From the NCBI RefSeq assembly GCF_027912495.1, contig NZ_CP115463.1:2988501-3052500 (forward strand): a DNA stretch of 64,000 nucleotides, read 5' to 3'. Origin of the DNA: Caulobacter sp. NIBR1757. GTDB taxonomy: Bacteria > Pseudomonadota > Alphaproteobacteria > Caulobacterales > Caulobacteraceae. The stretch's first letter is position 1, and every line of letters begins with the position of its first letter. Under the pieces are notes generated by a model that was given only the letters and a program-made list of their open reading frames with translations, searched no databases and was not told where the DNA came from. Shown piece after piece: positions 25,583-35,348 of the stretch. Made by a program: the position numbers and the translations under genes.

Positions 25583-26133
25583 GGGCCCTCTCCATAGCCC
25601 TGGCGCTTGGCGTCATCGCTGGCTGCCTCGCTTGGTTGGCGGCCCGCCTGTTCGAGCCGCCGTCGCCGCCGGTCCGACAGCCGGCCGTTGCAGACTTCGC
25701 CGGTCGGTCCGTCGTCATCGCCGACGCCCTGTCGGCTCCAGTCATCGCACCGCCGACGGTTGAGCCCCGCGCCGCCATCACCGGGCCGCCACCTGGCGCC
25801 GACTTGCGACTGGTCGGTGTGAGCCTCTCCCCGAGGCGCCGGGCCGCTCTGGTCGCCTGGTCGGGAACACGCATTTGGCTTATGGTGGGGCAAAGCAAGG
25901 ACGGACTGACCCTACTCTCCATAAGAAGAGACGCCGTCGAATATTCGCTGGGCGGCGAAACCAGGCGTCTAGCTTTGTTCAAAACACCAACGCCCACCGG
26001 CGGCGAGCCCCTCCCGGCGGCGACAGGGCTGGTGCCGCCACCGAGGCCGGCGACGACAGGGCCTGGTCCGTCGCCGCCTACCAACGAGCCAGCCTCGGCG
26101 CCAGCCTCGGCGAACCAACCGAAGGGTGAATGA
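25579..26133 (+). CDS. GspC-like protein
   Basis: A 184-aa inner-membrane protein. It has an N-terminal helix (IALALGVIAGCLAWLAARLF), a proline-rich linker, and an HR-type domain (ADLRLVGVSLSPRRRAALVA, then IWLMVGQ and LLSIRRDAVEYSLGG). In type II systems this domain contacts the N0 domain of the secretin GspD. The tail is Pro/Thr/Ala-rich without a PDZ domain, so it is a short GspC. ATGA overlap with GspM. Confidence 0.7.
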   Translation: MRALSIALALGVIAGCLAWLAARLFEPPSPPVRQPAVADFAGRSVVIADALSAPVIAPPTVEPRAAITGPPPGADLRLVGVSLSPRRRAALVAWSGTRIWLMVGQSKDGLTLLSIRRDAVEYSLGGETRRLALFKTPTPTGGEPLPAATGLVPPPRPATTGPGPSPPTNEPASAPASANQPKGE

Positions 26134-26233
26134 GGGAATGACAGCCGGTCGCTGGCGACAGGTGCAGGATGAGATTGTTCTGGCATTTTTTTTCGCTTAG
26201 GTAGCAACTATTGGGGTGTGTTTGGGGGTGGCC

Positions 26234-26788
26234 ATGTTCAAGCATTTTCTCAGCCTGCTGGCGGTTGGCGTCTTGCTCGTTCCAAGCGTTGGGGAGGCTC
26301 AGACGTTGGTGGGATACGACGCCTTGGGTCGTCTGAGCTGTGTCCTGTACCCGTCCGCACCGCCGAAACTCGTGACATATACCTACGATCCGGCCGGCAA
26401 TCGGACAGCCAAAACCATTACCGCACCGAGCGGTAGCCCAACTTGTGGCTCCCAAACGGCCGGAACACCGCCAACTGTGCCCGTGACGCTGACAGCAACG
26501 AACCCATTGAGCACCGTTGCGTCGGCCGGGAACACATCATGGACCATGGGCCAGCTGGGCAGCGCGAGCGATGGCTCCACCCCAGCGCTCATTTCGGCCT
26601 CTACCAGCGGCGGCGCGGGCTCCTGCGGCTCGACCTCGGTGACTGCTACCACGCTGACGTTCACCGCGCCGACCGTCGCGGGATCTGGCATCACGATGGT
26701 CTGCAATATCGACTACGTTTTTGGCCATTCGAGCGGCTATCAGCAGGCTGGCCGGATTGTCGTATCCGTGCAAGGCGCGGCGTCTTAG
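26234..26788 (+). CDS. small secreted YD-repeat protein
   Basis: A 184-aa protein with a Sec signal peptide (FKHFLSLLAVGVLLVPSVGEA). The mature start holds one or two YD motifs (LVGYDALGRLSCVLYPS, TYTYDPAGNRTAKTI), the same repeat type as in the giant RHS protein. The rest is a Thr/Ser/Gly-rich beta domain of ~115 residues with several cysteines. It sits between gspC and gspD in the secretion operon, preceded by ~100 bp that could hold its own promoter. A substrate, adaptor or chaperone-like partner for the RHS protein is the inference. Confidence 0.75.
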   Translation: MFKHFLSLLAVGVLLVPSVGEAQTLVGYDALGRLSCVLYPSAPPKLVTYTYDPAGNRTAKTITAPSGSPTCGSQTAGTPPTVPVTLTATNPLSTVASAGNTSWTMGQLGSASDGSTPALISASTSGGAGSCGSTSVTATTLTFTAPTVAGSGITMVCNIDYVFGHSSGYQQAGRIVVSVQGAAS

Positions 26789-26871
26789 CAGCGATCCCGT
26801 TTCACACCTTGTCGGATCGAGGGCCCGGGCCCCGTCCTCAACCCCAATTCGATCTGAGCACCCTCGTCCCC

Positions 26872-28728
26872 GTGCGAATTTTTGCCACGCTGCTCTGTGC
26901 AGCATCTCTCGCGTTATTCATTCCAACCTCCGCCACCGTAGCGCAGGCTGCGGGCGCTTCGGTTCCGGCTGGGGCTCTGGCTTTCGACAATGCGGACATC
27001 CGCGACGTGGCCAATGAGGTCTTGGGCAATCGACTGGGCCTCTCGTTCACGATCGATCCCGAGGTGCGCGGCGCTTTGTCTTTCAGCGTGCAAGGCCGAT
27101 TAAGTCGCGAACAACTGCTGGCCGCGTTCGAAGCCACTTTGGCGGCCAACGACATCGCCCTGGTCCGAACAGCAAGCGGTTATCTGATAACCCCCCGCGC
27201 CAAGGCCAAGACAATGGCCCAGGCCCCCTCGCTGCAAGAGAGCCGGGGGGCGACCGGCTATCGGATTGAAGCAATCACCGTAACCTATGCGACGCCGTCC
27301 GAAGTTGTGAAGGCGATCTCAACGCTTTCACCAAGCGGCCTGGTCGTCCATGTCGATGACAAGTTGGGCTTCGTTCTGGTGGGCGGCACCTCGCGAGAAA
27401 TCGCGGCGGTGCGCGACATCATTGCAATTTTTGACCGTAGCGACCTGCAGGGCTCGCGTATCCGCTACTATGAACTGCGGTCAGCCCCGGCCGAGATCGT
27501 AGCCGCCGAGACTCAACGGTTGATCCAGGCCTCCGGCACCAGCGGACTGACGGTGGTGCCCCTAAAGCGGATGAACAGCCTGGTTGTCATCGGTCGGTCG
27601 CCGGCCGCGCTCGACGCCGCCTTCGCCTGGATCGACCGGCTCGACGCCCCATCTCGCGAAGAGCGCAATTCGCTTTGGCTCTACAAAGCCCGCAACACCT
27701 CTGCTGAAAACCTATCAAAGAGCCTGAGCGCCGTTCTTGGCACCGGCGCCCTGGAGATCGCCGAGGGGCCTGCCGCTCCGGCAGCCCAGGACCTGCCACC
27801 CGTCGGACCGATAGCGGCGGCCTCCGCCGTTTCCGACGTGAAGGTGAGTTTCGACATCGACAGCAACACGCTGATCGTCGCCGCTCCCGCATCTCGATGG
27901 GTTCAGATTCAGCGCATTCTGTCCGAACTGGACGCTCAGCCCGATCAGGTTCTGATCGAGGCCAAAATTCTGGAAGTAACACTCAGCAACGACTTCCGAT
28001 TCGGCGTCGATTGGTCGACCATCGCCAGTGGCGGCGCCCTGACCATCACCTCGACCGGCAACAGCAATGGGTCGGTCGGCCCAACCTTCCCGGGACTGGC
28101 GATCACCTACATCAGCGATGATGCCCGCGCCGCGATCACGGCCCTGAGTTCGAAGACCAATGTCGAGGTGGTCTCCTCACCAAAGATTCTTGCGCTAAAC
28201 AATCGGGCCTCGACCTTACAGATCGGAGACCAGGTTCCAGTCGCGGTCCAATCGAGCCGCAGCAGCAACAGCAACGATGCACCCGTGGTGGTCTCGACAG
28301 AGTATCGGGACACCGGCGTCATTCTCAAAGTCACGCCGCGGATAAGCGGCGATAAAACCGTCCTGATCGAGATTTCACAGGAAGTCAGCGCGGTTGCCAG
28401 AACCACCTCCTCCGGGATCGACTCGCCGACGATCCAGCAGCGAAAGATTGAAGGCAATTTGATCGTCCAGGAGGGCCAAACCGTCGCATTGGGCGGGCTG
28501 ATCAGTTCCTCCAAGTCGGTGGGTTCTTCCGGTCCACCGTTGGTTCAGGACATCCCCCTGCTCGGCGAACTGTTCAAGCGCACGACCAACGACGGCAAAA
28601 GGACGGAACTGATCATCCTGATCAGCGCGACCATCGTCCGTTCCCCGACGGACGCGGATAACCTGCTCGCCGATCTGACCGCCGGTATGTCTCAGATGCG
28701 CGCGAGAGGCCTTCTGGATGAGCGCTGA
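26872..28728 (+). CDS. gspD: type II secretion secretin
   Basis: A 618-aa outer-membrane channel. The GTG start 26872 begins a signal peptide (IFATLLCAASLALFIPTSA). The N0 domain (LAFDNADIRDVANEVLGNRL) and N1-N2 domains precede the secretin core, with VEVVSSPKILALNNRAS, a VPV segment (GDQVPVAVQ), and the end signature LVQDIPLLGELFK. There is no obvious lipobox or long S-domain. The 3' end overlaps the next gene by 11 nt. Gene order C-(yd)-D mirrors classic gspC-gspD. Confidence 0.93.
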   Translation: MRIFATLLCAASLALFIPTSATVAQAAGASVPAGALAFDNADIRDVANEVLGNRLGLSFTIDPEVRGALSFSVQGRLSREQLLAAFEATLAANDIALVRTASGYLITPRAKAKTMAQAPSLQESRGATGYRIEAITVTYATPSEVVKAISTLSPSGLVVHVDDKLGFVLVGGTSREIAAVRDIIAIFDRSDLQGSRIRYYELRSAPAEIVAAETQRLIQASGTSGLTVVPLKRMNSLVVIGRSPAALDAAFAWIDRLDAPSREERNSLWLYKARNTSAENLSKSLSAVLGTGALEIAEGPAAPAAQDLPPVGPIAAASAVSDVKVSFDIDSNTLIVAAPASRWVQIQRILSELDAQPDQVLIEAKILEVTLSNDFRFGVDWSTIASGGALTITSTGNSNGSVGPTFPGLAITYISDDARAAITALSSKTNVEVVSSPKILALNNRASTLQIGDQVPVAVQSSRSSNSNDAPVVVSTEYRDTGVILKVTPRISGDKTVLIEISQEVSAVARTTSSGIDSPTIQQRKIEGNLIVQEGQTVALGGLISSSKSVGSSGPPLVQDIPLLGELFKRTTNDGKRTELIILISATIVRSPTDADNLLADLTAGMSQMRARGLLDER

Positions 28729-29422
28729 GGACGGCTACGCGACCGCCGCTTTCGGGACCCTCGCGTTCGCGCTGGCAACGATTGCGGCGGTGCTTCTGGC
28801 ACTGGCGCATAGTGAGTATCGACACGCCACGCGGGCGGCTGCTCGGGCGGAGGAGGCGGCCCGCTTAGAGGGCGGCCTGGTCCTTGCGGCCGATACGGTC
28901 ATGCGGGAAGAGCAGACGTTTTCCCTGTCCTGGACTGCGGAGCTGGATGGTCGCCGAGCGGTATTTCTAGCCGAGCCAGAGGGCCTAAAGGCCGCCGCGG
29001 ACAACGCTGAGACCATCGCGCCGGAGTTGGTCGCCGAGCTTGCGGGTCGTGGCGGGGTGGGCCCCACGCCAGGAGGCGACAGCAGTCTAGGGGCCCGCCG
29101 CCGACTATTCGTCAACCGCTCCGACAGTCCACTGTGGCGGCATTGCGCTCCCACATTCTTCTCCTCCCTGTCCGCCTCGCCGGAGCTGTCGGCCCGCCCG
29201 CCCGTCCCGCCAGTAGGCGGAGCGATAAACTGGCGGCCGGGGGAAATCTGGCGGTTGGTCGTCTACACGGAAGGTCGTGGCGCCGATGCCATAGTGCGGT
29301 TTACTGGCGACCCTGCGCAACCGATGGCGATACTGGACACGCGGATCGAAGCCATGAACGCGCCGGACCCGACCCGCTGCTACCAACGCCTTCAGGAGGT
29401 CAAGGCGAATGAAGTCCACTAG
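28718..29422 (+). CDS. GspK-like pseudopilin or N-terminally anchored component
   Basis: A 234-aa protein. The N-terminus DGYATAAFGTLAFALATIAA is a prepilin-like helix with G/Y as possible cleavage site but no Glu+5, as is true of GspK. The soluble domain is 190 residues, shorter than typical GspK. The start at ATG 28718 lies inside the end of gspD. Position between D and G and the missing Glu favour GspK; an unrelated anchored protein cannot be excluded. Confidence 0.5.
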   Translation: MSAEDGYATAAFGTLAFALATIAAVLLALAHSEYRHATRAAARAEEAARLEGGLVLAADTVMREEQTFSLSWTAELDGRRAVFLAEPEGLKAAADNAETIAPELVAELAGRGGVGPTPGGDSSLGARRRLFVNRSDSPLWRHCAPTFFSSLSASPELSARPPVPPVGGAINWRPGEIWRLVVYTEGRGADAIVRFTGDPAQPMAILDTRIEAMNAPDPTRCYQRLQEVKANEVH

Positions 29423-29840
29423 GCCCACCAACGGCTACACCCTTACCGAAATGCTGGTGGTCATCGGCATAATAGCCTTGATCGCGGCCGTGCTTACGCC
29501 AGCTCTGGTCGGGCAAATGAGCCGGGCGCGCGCCAAGACCGCCGAAATCCAGCTTGAAACCGTCGCCACGGCCATCGAGACTTTCAGGGACGATGTCGGG
29601 CGTTATCCGACTGACGCCGAGGGTGTCATGGCCCTGGTCAAGGAGCCAGCGGGGGTCAAGGGCTGGCTGGGCCCCTACCTGCGCGGGAAAAAGGCCGGTC
29701 GCGATCCTTGGGGCCAGGCCTATCTCTATTCCGTCGCCAAGGACGGAGAGCGGTTTGAGGTCTGGACACTTGGCTCGGACAAGCGTCCGGAAGGCCGCGG
29801 GGCCGCCGCCGACCTCACCGCGCCCAACGACGCACCCTAG
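29409..29840 (+). CDS. gspG: major pseudopilin
   Basis: A 143-aa protein. The prepilin leader and helix NGYTLTEMLVVIGIIALIAA have the invariant Glu+5. The C-terminal GspG signature follows: FRDDVGRYPTDAEGVMAL, then WLGPYLRG, DPWGQAYLY and LGSDKRPEG with the calcium-binding loop. It is the main subunit of the pseudopilus that pushes substrates through GspD. It overlaps the previous gene by 14 nt. Confidence 0.95.
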   Translation: MKSTRPTNGYTLTEMLVVIGIIALIAAVLTPALVGQMSRARAKTAEIQLETVATAIETFRDDVGRYPTDAEGVMALVKEPAGVKGWLGPYLRGKKAGRDPWGQAYLYSVAKDGERFEVWTLGSDKRPEGRGAAADLTAPNDAP

Positions 29841-29858
29841 CTGCAACGCGACGCGCCA

Positions 29859-31544
29859 ATGCCCAGCGACCTTTCCCTGTCAAAGCGCGAAGCCCTGCTC
29901 CGCCGGCTGGTCGATGATTCGGTCGTGTCGGCAGCGGAGTTGTCGCGGGCCGAGTTGCTCGCCGACCGTGGCTCCGATCCCGTCGAATTCGTTCTCAACC
30001 AACTGGGGGTGCTGTCCGACGACCGGCTTGCGCTCGCCTATGCCGAGTCCGCCGGGTGTCAGGTTTGGGACAGTGAAGCAAGCCCGCCGGCCGAAGAAAT
30101 GTCCGAGCTGTCGGTCTCGGTGGACTTCCTCAAGCGGCATCGTCTTTTGCCGCTAGAGCGCCGCGGGGACCGGCTGCTGGTTGCGGCCTGCGACCCGCTG
30201 GATGACCAGGCGATTGCCGGCCTGGTGTTCGCCACCGGCCTGGTCATCGAAGTTCAGGCCGCGCCGCCTTCTGAATGGCGACGTGTCTTTTCCGAGCGCT
30301 ACGCCACAGTCATTCCAGTTCCGATTGCTGAGGCCGTGTCGCGGATCGACCGCGAGCTGGAACGGCTGTCGGACGCCACCGCCGACAGTGCCGGCGCCCG
30401 GATCGTCTCGATAACGGTCGGCGCGGCCGTCGATCGCGGCGCTTCGGACATCCATCTCGAACCGCGCCGGCACGACTTGAGACTACGGCTTCGTCTGGAC
30501 GGTCAGCTGATCGTCCATGGCGCTGTCAGCCTGGAGGTCGGCGCCGCAGCCATCGCCCGCATCAAGGTCTTGGCGGATCTCGACCTCGGCGAGAAGCGGC
30601 TTCCGCAGGACGGTCGCGCCACCTTCGTGGTCGAGGGGCGGCCGGTCGAGGTGCGGGTCTCTGTCGTGCCCACCGTGTTTGGCGAGGGCGCCGTGCTGCG
30701 CATCCTCGACCGCAACAACGTCAAGCTCGATCTGGCCAGCCTTGGCTTCTCGGGGGGCCAGGCCGAATTGATGAACCGGGCCTCCAAGGCTCGGCACGGC
30801 ATCTTCTTCGTGACCGGACCGACCGGCAGCGGCAAGACCACAACCCTCTACGCTCTGCTCAACTCACTGGCGGGAACGGACCGCAAGATCCTGAGCATCG
30901 AGGATCCGGTCGAGTACCATTTCGATCATGTCGTTCAGACGCAGATCGCTCCCTCCATCGGCCTGACCTTCGCCTCCACGCTTCGGGCCTTTCTGCGCCA
31001 GGATCCGGACATTCTGCTGGTCGGGGAAATTCGCGATGCGGAGACCGCCGCCGTCGCCATCCAGGCCGCCATGACCGGTCACCTCGTCCTCGCCTCTGTC
31101 CATGCCAATGACGCCCTTCGGGTCATTCCGCGCATGATCGACATGGGGATCGAACCCTACCAGCTGGCCGCCGCCTTCCTGGGCTCCGCGGCCCAGCGCC
31201 TCGCCCGCCGGCTCTGTCAGCACTGCCGCGCCGTCGATCCGCTGAACGAAGCGCAGCGGCGATACGTCGAAAGCGCCGGGGGATCGGCAGAAGGACCCTA
31301 CTATACCGCGACGGGGTGCCCGGCCTGTGGCGGCCTTGGGGTACGGGGACGACTGGCCCTGAGCGAGATCTTCCTCGCTGACGACGCCTTCCTGCGGAGC
31401 CTCGCACGCGACCCGGACCAGGCGCGTCTGGTCGAACAGGCCAACGCGCTCGGCCTGCGGTCGATGACGGCCGACGGCGTGGCCAAGGCCTTGGATGGTC
31501 TGGTGTCGGTCCAGGAGCTGATGGCGGTGCTGGGCGGCGGATGA
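29859..31544 (+). CDS. gspE: type II secretion ATPase
   Basis: A 561-aa cytoplasmic hexameric ATPase driving pseudopilus assembly. An N-terminal MshEN-like domain precedes the ATPase core with Walker A GPTGSGKTTT near residue 322, the Asp box (SIEDPVEY), Walker B (LLVGEIRDAETA) and the His box (TGHLVLASVHANDA). Two CxxC pairs (CQHC ~454, CPAC ~487) make the zinc site typical of GspE. It ends in an overlap with gspF. Confidence 0.96.
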   Translation: MPSDLSLSKREALLRRLVDDSVVSAAELSRAELLADRGSDPVEFVLNQLGVLSDDRLALAYAESAGCQVWDSEASPPAEEMSELSVSVDFLKRHRLLPLERRGDRLLVAACDPLDDQAIAGLVFATGLVIEVQAAPPSEWRRVFSERYATVIPVPIAEAVSRIDRELERLSDATADSAGARIVSITVGAAVDRGASDIHLEPRRHDLRLRLRLDGQLIVHGAVSLEVGAAAIARIKVLADLDLGEKRLPQDGRATFVVEGRPVEVRVSVVPTVFGEGAVLRILDRNNVKLDLASLGFSGGQAELMNRASKARHGIFFVTGPTGSGKTTTLYALLNSLAGTDRKILSIEDPVEYHFDHVVQTQIAPSIGLTFASTLRAFLRQDPDILLVGEIRDAETAAVAIQAAMTGHLVLASVHANDALRVIPRMIDMGIEPYQLAAAFLGSAAQRLARRLCQHCRAVDPLNEAQRRYVESAGGSAEGPYYTATGCPACGGLGVRGRLALSEIFLADDAFLRSLARDPDQARLVEQANALGLRSMTADGVAKALDGLVSVQELMAVLGGG

Positions 31545-32743
31545 TGGCGCAGCAATACGACTATACCGCCGCCAATCCGGCCGGCGCCCGGATCTCCGGA
31601 TCTCTGACGGCCTCCGACGAGCGTGCCGCCTTCGAGGCCCTGCGCCAGCAAGGTCTGCGGCCTATCAGGCTGACCCCGGTGCGGGTGGCGACGGCCGCCG
31701 GCCAGGTCCGGCTGAGCCCCCGGGCGGTCAGCGAACTGACAGCGGATCTGGCGGCGCTTCTGCAGGCCGGTGCGTCGCTGAAGAGCGCCCTATCGGTGAT
31801 CATGGACGCGGGCGCCTCGACCAGCGCCGGAGCGGCCGCCCGGGCGTTGTCCGACGAAATCGCCAAGGGGGTGTCGCTGGACAAGGCGTTCGGCGGCGTG
31901 CTCGGCGCCCGCTATCCTTTCCTGCCGGCCCTGGTCGCGGCAGGCGAAGCGTCAGGGGCGCTGCCCGACGCCCTGCAGACCGTCTCCACGACGATCGAGC
32001 GCGACCTTGAGATTGCAGAGCAGGTCGGCGGCGCCCTCAGCTATCCGGGCTTCGTGCTGCTCATGACCCTGGCCAGCGTCCTGATGATCATTCTATTCGT
32101 CGTGCCCGCCCTGGCGCCGATTATCGAGGAGTCCGGCGGCGAGACCTCGCTTGTTCTTGGCGGACTGATCGCCGTCAGCCAGCTTCTGACGGAGCACCCG
32201 CTGGCCTGGTCGGTCGCCCTGCTGGCGCTGGCCCTCGGGTTGGCCGGGGCCTGGCGCATGGGCCTTCTGGAGGTCTGGTTTCAACGCTTCCTGCTCGACG
32301 GGCCACTGCGCGGCGTCGTGCGGGGACTGGTTTTCGGCGGCTTCTCCAAGGCGCTGGGCCATCTTCTCGCGGCCAGAGCGCCGGCGCCCGAAGCCATCCG
32401 TCTGGCGATCGGCTCCGTTCGGCTGAAGGTGGCCGCCGAGCGGCTGGATGGCTTGGCGACCGCGGTCCGCGGCGGCGCCAGCCTGTCTCAGGCCCTGGCC
32501 GAAGTTCCCTCCGCGCCGCGCAGCCTCGCCCAGATGGCCCGCATCGGCGAGGAGACCGGCACCCTCGGCGCCATGCTGGAGCGGGCCGGGGTGCTGGAAC
32601 AGGCGCGGGCCTTGCGCGCCATCAAATCACAGACAAAATGGCTGGGCCCGGCGCTCATCATCGTGCTCGGCGTCATGATCGGCATCCTGATGTCTGGCCT
32701 GCTCTCGGGCGTGTCGGCCCTTGGGGGCGCCGGGATTTCATGA
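31541..32743 (+). CDS. gspF: type II secretion inner-membrane platform protein
   Basis: A 400-aa polytopic protein starting YDYTAANPAGARISGSLTA, the usual GspF opening. Two GspF domains are separated by transmembrane helices (e.g. VLLMTLASVLMIILFVVPAL) and a final helix runs at 375-395. ATGATG at 31541 overlaps the gspE stop. It is the last gene of the operon. No gspO prepilin peptidase, gspH or gspN is present, so processing must rely on an enzyme elsewhere. Confidence 0.95.
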   Translation: MMAQQYDYTAANPAGARISGSLTASDERAAFEALRQQGLRPIRLTPVRVATAAGQVRLSPRAVSELTADLAALLQAGASLKSALSVIMDAGASTSAGAAARALSDEIAKGVSLDKAFGGVLGARYPFLPALVAAGEASGALPDALQTVSTTIERDLEIAEQVGGALSYPGFVLLMTLASVLMIILFVVPALAPIIEESGGETSLVLGGLIAVSQLLTEHPLAWSVALLALALGLAGAWRMGLLEVWFQRFLLDGPLRGVVRGLVFGGFSKALGHLLAARAPAPEAIRLAIGSVRLKVAAERLDGLATAVRGGASLSQALAEVPSAPRSLAQMARIGEETGTLGAMLERAGVLEQARALRAIKSQTKWLGPALIIVLGVMIGILMSGLLSGVSALGGAGIS

Positions 32744-32782
32744 CACCGCTGGCCGCTCGCTTCCTCCTGAAGGATTTCCGCC

Positions 32783-34918
32783 GTGACCTTTGACTTTCTG
32801 CTCTTTGCGATCGCCGCCGGCCTGGTCGCGGTGGCCTACGCCGCTTTTCAGGCCGTCGGCCTGATGCGGCTGTCGCCAGGGACGGCGCGGATGCAGGCGG
32901 TGGGCGATGCCATTCGCGAAGGGGCCGAGGCCTTCCTCAAACGCCAGTATCTGAGCATCAGCGTCGTCGGCCTGGCGCTGTTTATCGCGCTGGGCTTTGT
33001 CCTCGACTGGCTGGCTGCAGCAGGCTTCCTGTTGGGGGCGGTGCTGTCGGGGTTGGCGGGGTTCGGCGGCATGCACATCGCGGTTCGCGCCAACGTCCGC
33101 ACCGCGCGCGCCGCCTCGGAATCCCTGGCCAAGGGGCTTGGCGTCGCCTTTTCGGCCGGGGCTATCACCGGCCTGATGGTCGCGGGCCTGGCGCTTCTGG
33201 GGGTCTCGCTCTTCTACTGGGCGCTGCGGGACCTCGCCGGGCTGGACGGCGCCGGACGGCAGATCTGCGGCGCCCTCGTCGCCTTTGGCCTCGGCGCCTC
33301 GCTGATCTCCATCTTCGCCCGTCTCGGCGGCGGTATCTTCACCAAGGGCGCCGACGTCGGCGGCGACCTGGTCGGCAAACTCGAGGCCGGCATTCCGGAA
33401 GATGACCCCCGAAACGCCGCCACCATCGCCGACAACGTCGGTGACAACGTCGGCGACTGCGCCGGCATGGCCGCCGATCTGTTCGAGACCTATGCGGTGA
33501 CCACGGTCGCCACCATGGTCCTGGCCGCGACCCTGTTCCGCGAAGCCCGCTTCGTGGACAGCATGATGTTGATCCCGCTCGGCATCGGTGCCATCGGCAT
33601 CATCGCCTCGATTATCGGGACCTTTTTCGTTCGCCTGGGCAAGAGCCTGAACATCATGGGCGCCCTCTACAAGGGTCTGGCAGTGGCCGGCGCGGTGTCA
33701 ATTCCAGGCCTGTGGTGGGTGACGAACAGCCTGCTGCCCGGAACGGTGACGGTCTACGACGTCACCTATGACGGTCAGGGCCTGTTCTGGTGCGGGGTCG
33801 TGGGCCTGGCCGTCACCGCCCTGATCGTCATGATCACCGAATACTACACCGGCACCGGCTTCCGCCCGGTCCGCTCGGTGGCCCAGGCTTCGGTCAGCGG
33901 CCACGGCACCAACGTCATCCAGGGCTTGGCCATGAGCCTCGAGTCCACCGCGCTTCCGGCGCTGGTGATCATCGTCGGCATCATCGTCACCTACACCCTT
34001 GGCGGCCTGTTCGGCATCGCCATCGCCACCACCACCATGCTGTCGCTCGCCGGCTTCATCGTGGCGCTGGACGCCTTCGGCCCGGTCACCGACAACGCCG
34101 GCGGCATCGCCGAAATGGCCGGTCTTCCCCCGGAGGTCCGCGTCACCACCGACGCCCTGGACGCGGTCGGCAACACCACCAAGGCCGTCACCAAGGGCTA
34201 TGCGATCGGTTCGGCCGGTCTCGGCGCCCTGGTGCTGTTCGCCGCCTATACCGAGGATCTGAAGTTCTTCGCGGCCAACGCCGTCGACGGCTCCTTCTTC
34301 TTCGGCCTCGGCGACGTCGCCTTCGACCTCTCCAACCCCTACGTCGTCGTCGGTCTGCTGTTCGGGGGGCTGCTGCCCTTCCTGTTCGGCGGCATGTCGA
34401 TGACTGCCGTGGGCCGCGCCGCCGAAGCGGTGGTGCATGAGGTCCGCCGTCAGTTCCGGGAAAACCCCGGCATCATGACCGGCGAGGTGAAGCCCGAGTA
34501 CGGCCGCGCCGTCGATATCCTGACCAAGGCCGCGATCCGCGAGATGATCGTGCCGTCGCTGCTGCCGGTCGTGTCGCCCATCGCGCTGTTCTTCATCCTC
34601 GACGCCATCACCACCCGCCAGAACGCCTTCGCCGGCCTCGGCGCGATGCTGATGGGCGTGATCGTCACCGGCCTGTTCGTCGCCATCTCGATGACCAGCG
34701 GCGGCGGCGCCTGGGACAACGCCAAGAAGATCATCGAAGAGGGCTTCACCGACAAGGACGGGGTCACCCATGGCAAGGGGTCGGAGGCTCACAAGGCCGC
34801 CGTCACCGGCGACACCGTCGGCGACCCCTACAAGGACACCTCGGGTCCGGCCGTGAACCCGATGATCAAGATCACCAACATCGTCGCCCTGCTGCTGCTG
34901 GCCATCCTGGCGCACTGA
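32783..34918 (+). CDS. hppA: membrane-bound proton-translocating pyrophosphatase
   Basis: A 711-aa, ~16-helix integral membrane pump that hydrolyses pyrophosphate and moves protons. The signature [20 protein letters not shown] starts near residue 207. [16 protein letters not shown] (~462) has Lys where potassium-dependent enzymes have Ala, so it should be the K+-independent type. It starts 39 nt after gspF and may be co-transcribed. A 145-bp homologous fragment lies at 9233-9378. Its inclusion between the two attachment repeats is notable because hppA is normally a chromosomal metabolic gene. Confidence 0.96.
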   Translation: MTFDFLLFAIAAGLVAVAYAAFQAVGLMRLSPGTARMQAVGDAIREGAEAFLKRQYLSISVVGLALFIALGFVLDWLAAAGFLLGAVLSGLAGFGGMHIAVRANVRTARAASESLAKGLGVAFSAGAITGLMVAGLALLGVSLFYWALRDLAGLDGAGRQICGALVAFGLGASLISIFARLGGGIFTKGADVGGDLVGKLEAGIPEDDPRNAATIADNVGDNVGDCAGMAADLFETYAVTTVATMVLAATLFREARFVDSMMLIPLGIGAIGIIASIIGTFFVRLGKSLNIMGALYKGLAVAGAVSIPGLWWVTNSLLPGTVTVYDVTYDGQGLFWCGVVGLAVTALIVMITEYYTGTGFRPVRSVAQASVSGHGTNVIQGLAMSLESTALPALVIIVGIIVTYTLGGLFGIAIATTTMLSLAGFIVALDAFGPVTDNAGGIAEMAGLPPEVRVTTDALDAVGNTTKAVTKGYAIGSAGLGALVLFAAYTEDLKFFAANAVDGSFFFGLGDVAFDLSNPYVVVGLLFGGLLPFLFGGMSMTAVGRAAEAVVHEVRRQFRENPGIMTGEVKPEYGRAVDILTKAAIREMIVPSLLPVVSPIALFFILDAITTRQNAFAGLGAMLMGVIVTGLFVAISMTSGGGAWDNAKKIIEEGFTDKDGVTHGKGSEAHKAAVTGDTVGDPYKDTSGPAVNPMIKITNIVALLLLAILAH

Positions 34919-35348
34919 TCAGAGAGCTCAGAGGGCGTTGCAGCGCCCTCCCCTCGCCTCCTCTTTCAGTGCACTTGTCGTAATGTCCACTATCGTCTGA
35001 TCATGCCTGCTTGTGGCGTATTGTTCATGTCTGCCTGAACCTCGTTGTTTGATCGGCAGACCGCAAACATCTGATCGAGGGAACAGACAAGCATGGTCTA
35101 GAACCAGCCTTCTGGAGTGCGCCTCGAGCGTTCGATCGAGCGAAATTACGCTGAAACCGGAACGTTGGGCGACCTAATGCGTGGCAGTTTGCAGTCAGTA
35201 GCAGGGCAAAAATGCCGCTCTTTAGGATGCGAGTTTGCAGGCGCTGCGCGCAATGGGTTCCTTCGGTTGCCCTAGAGACTTGTCCAACGAACGTCACCCA
35301 TTTGCGCTGGAATTTCTCGTCGTGGGACTGAAAGAGTATTGCCTGCAA
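34919..35348. other. intergenic region between hppA and rdrB
   Basis: A 430-bp region between convergent genes. It holds a hairpin at 34931-34950 (GAGGGCG / CGCCCTC, loop TTGCAG) right after the hppA stop, a likely transcription end although no T-tract follows. Composition drops towards the RADAR genes. No ORF with coding character or RNA gene was seen in 34951-35348. Confidence 0.6.

Noticed and set aside
33698..34915. 405-aa minus-strand ORF opposite hppA
   Set aside because: His/Asp/Gly-rich shadow frame without any domain; hppA is certain.
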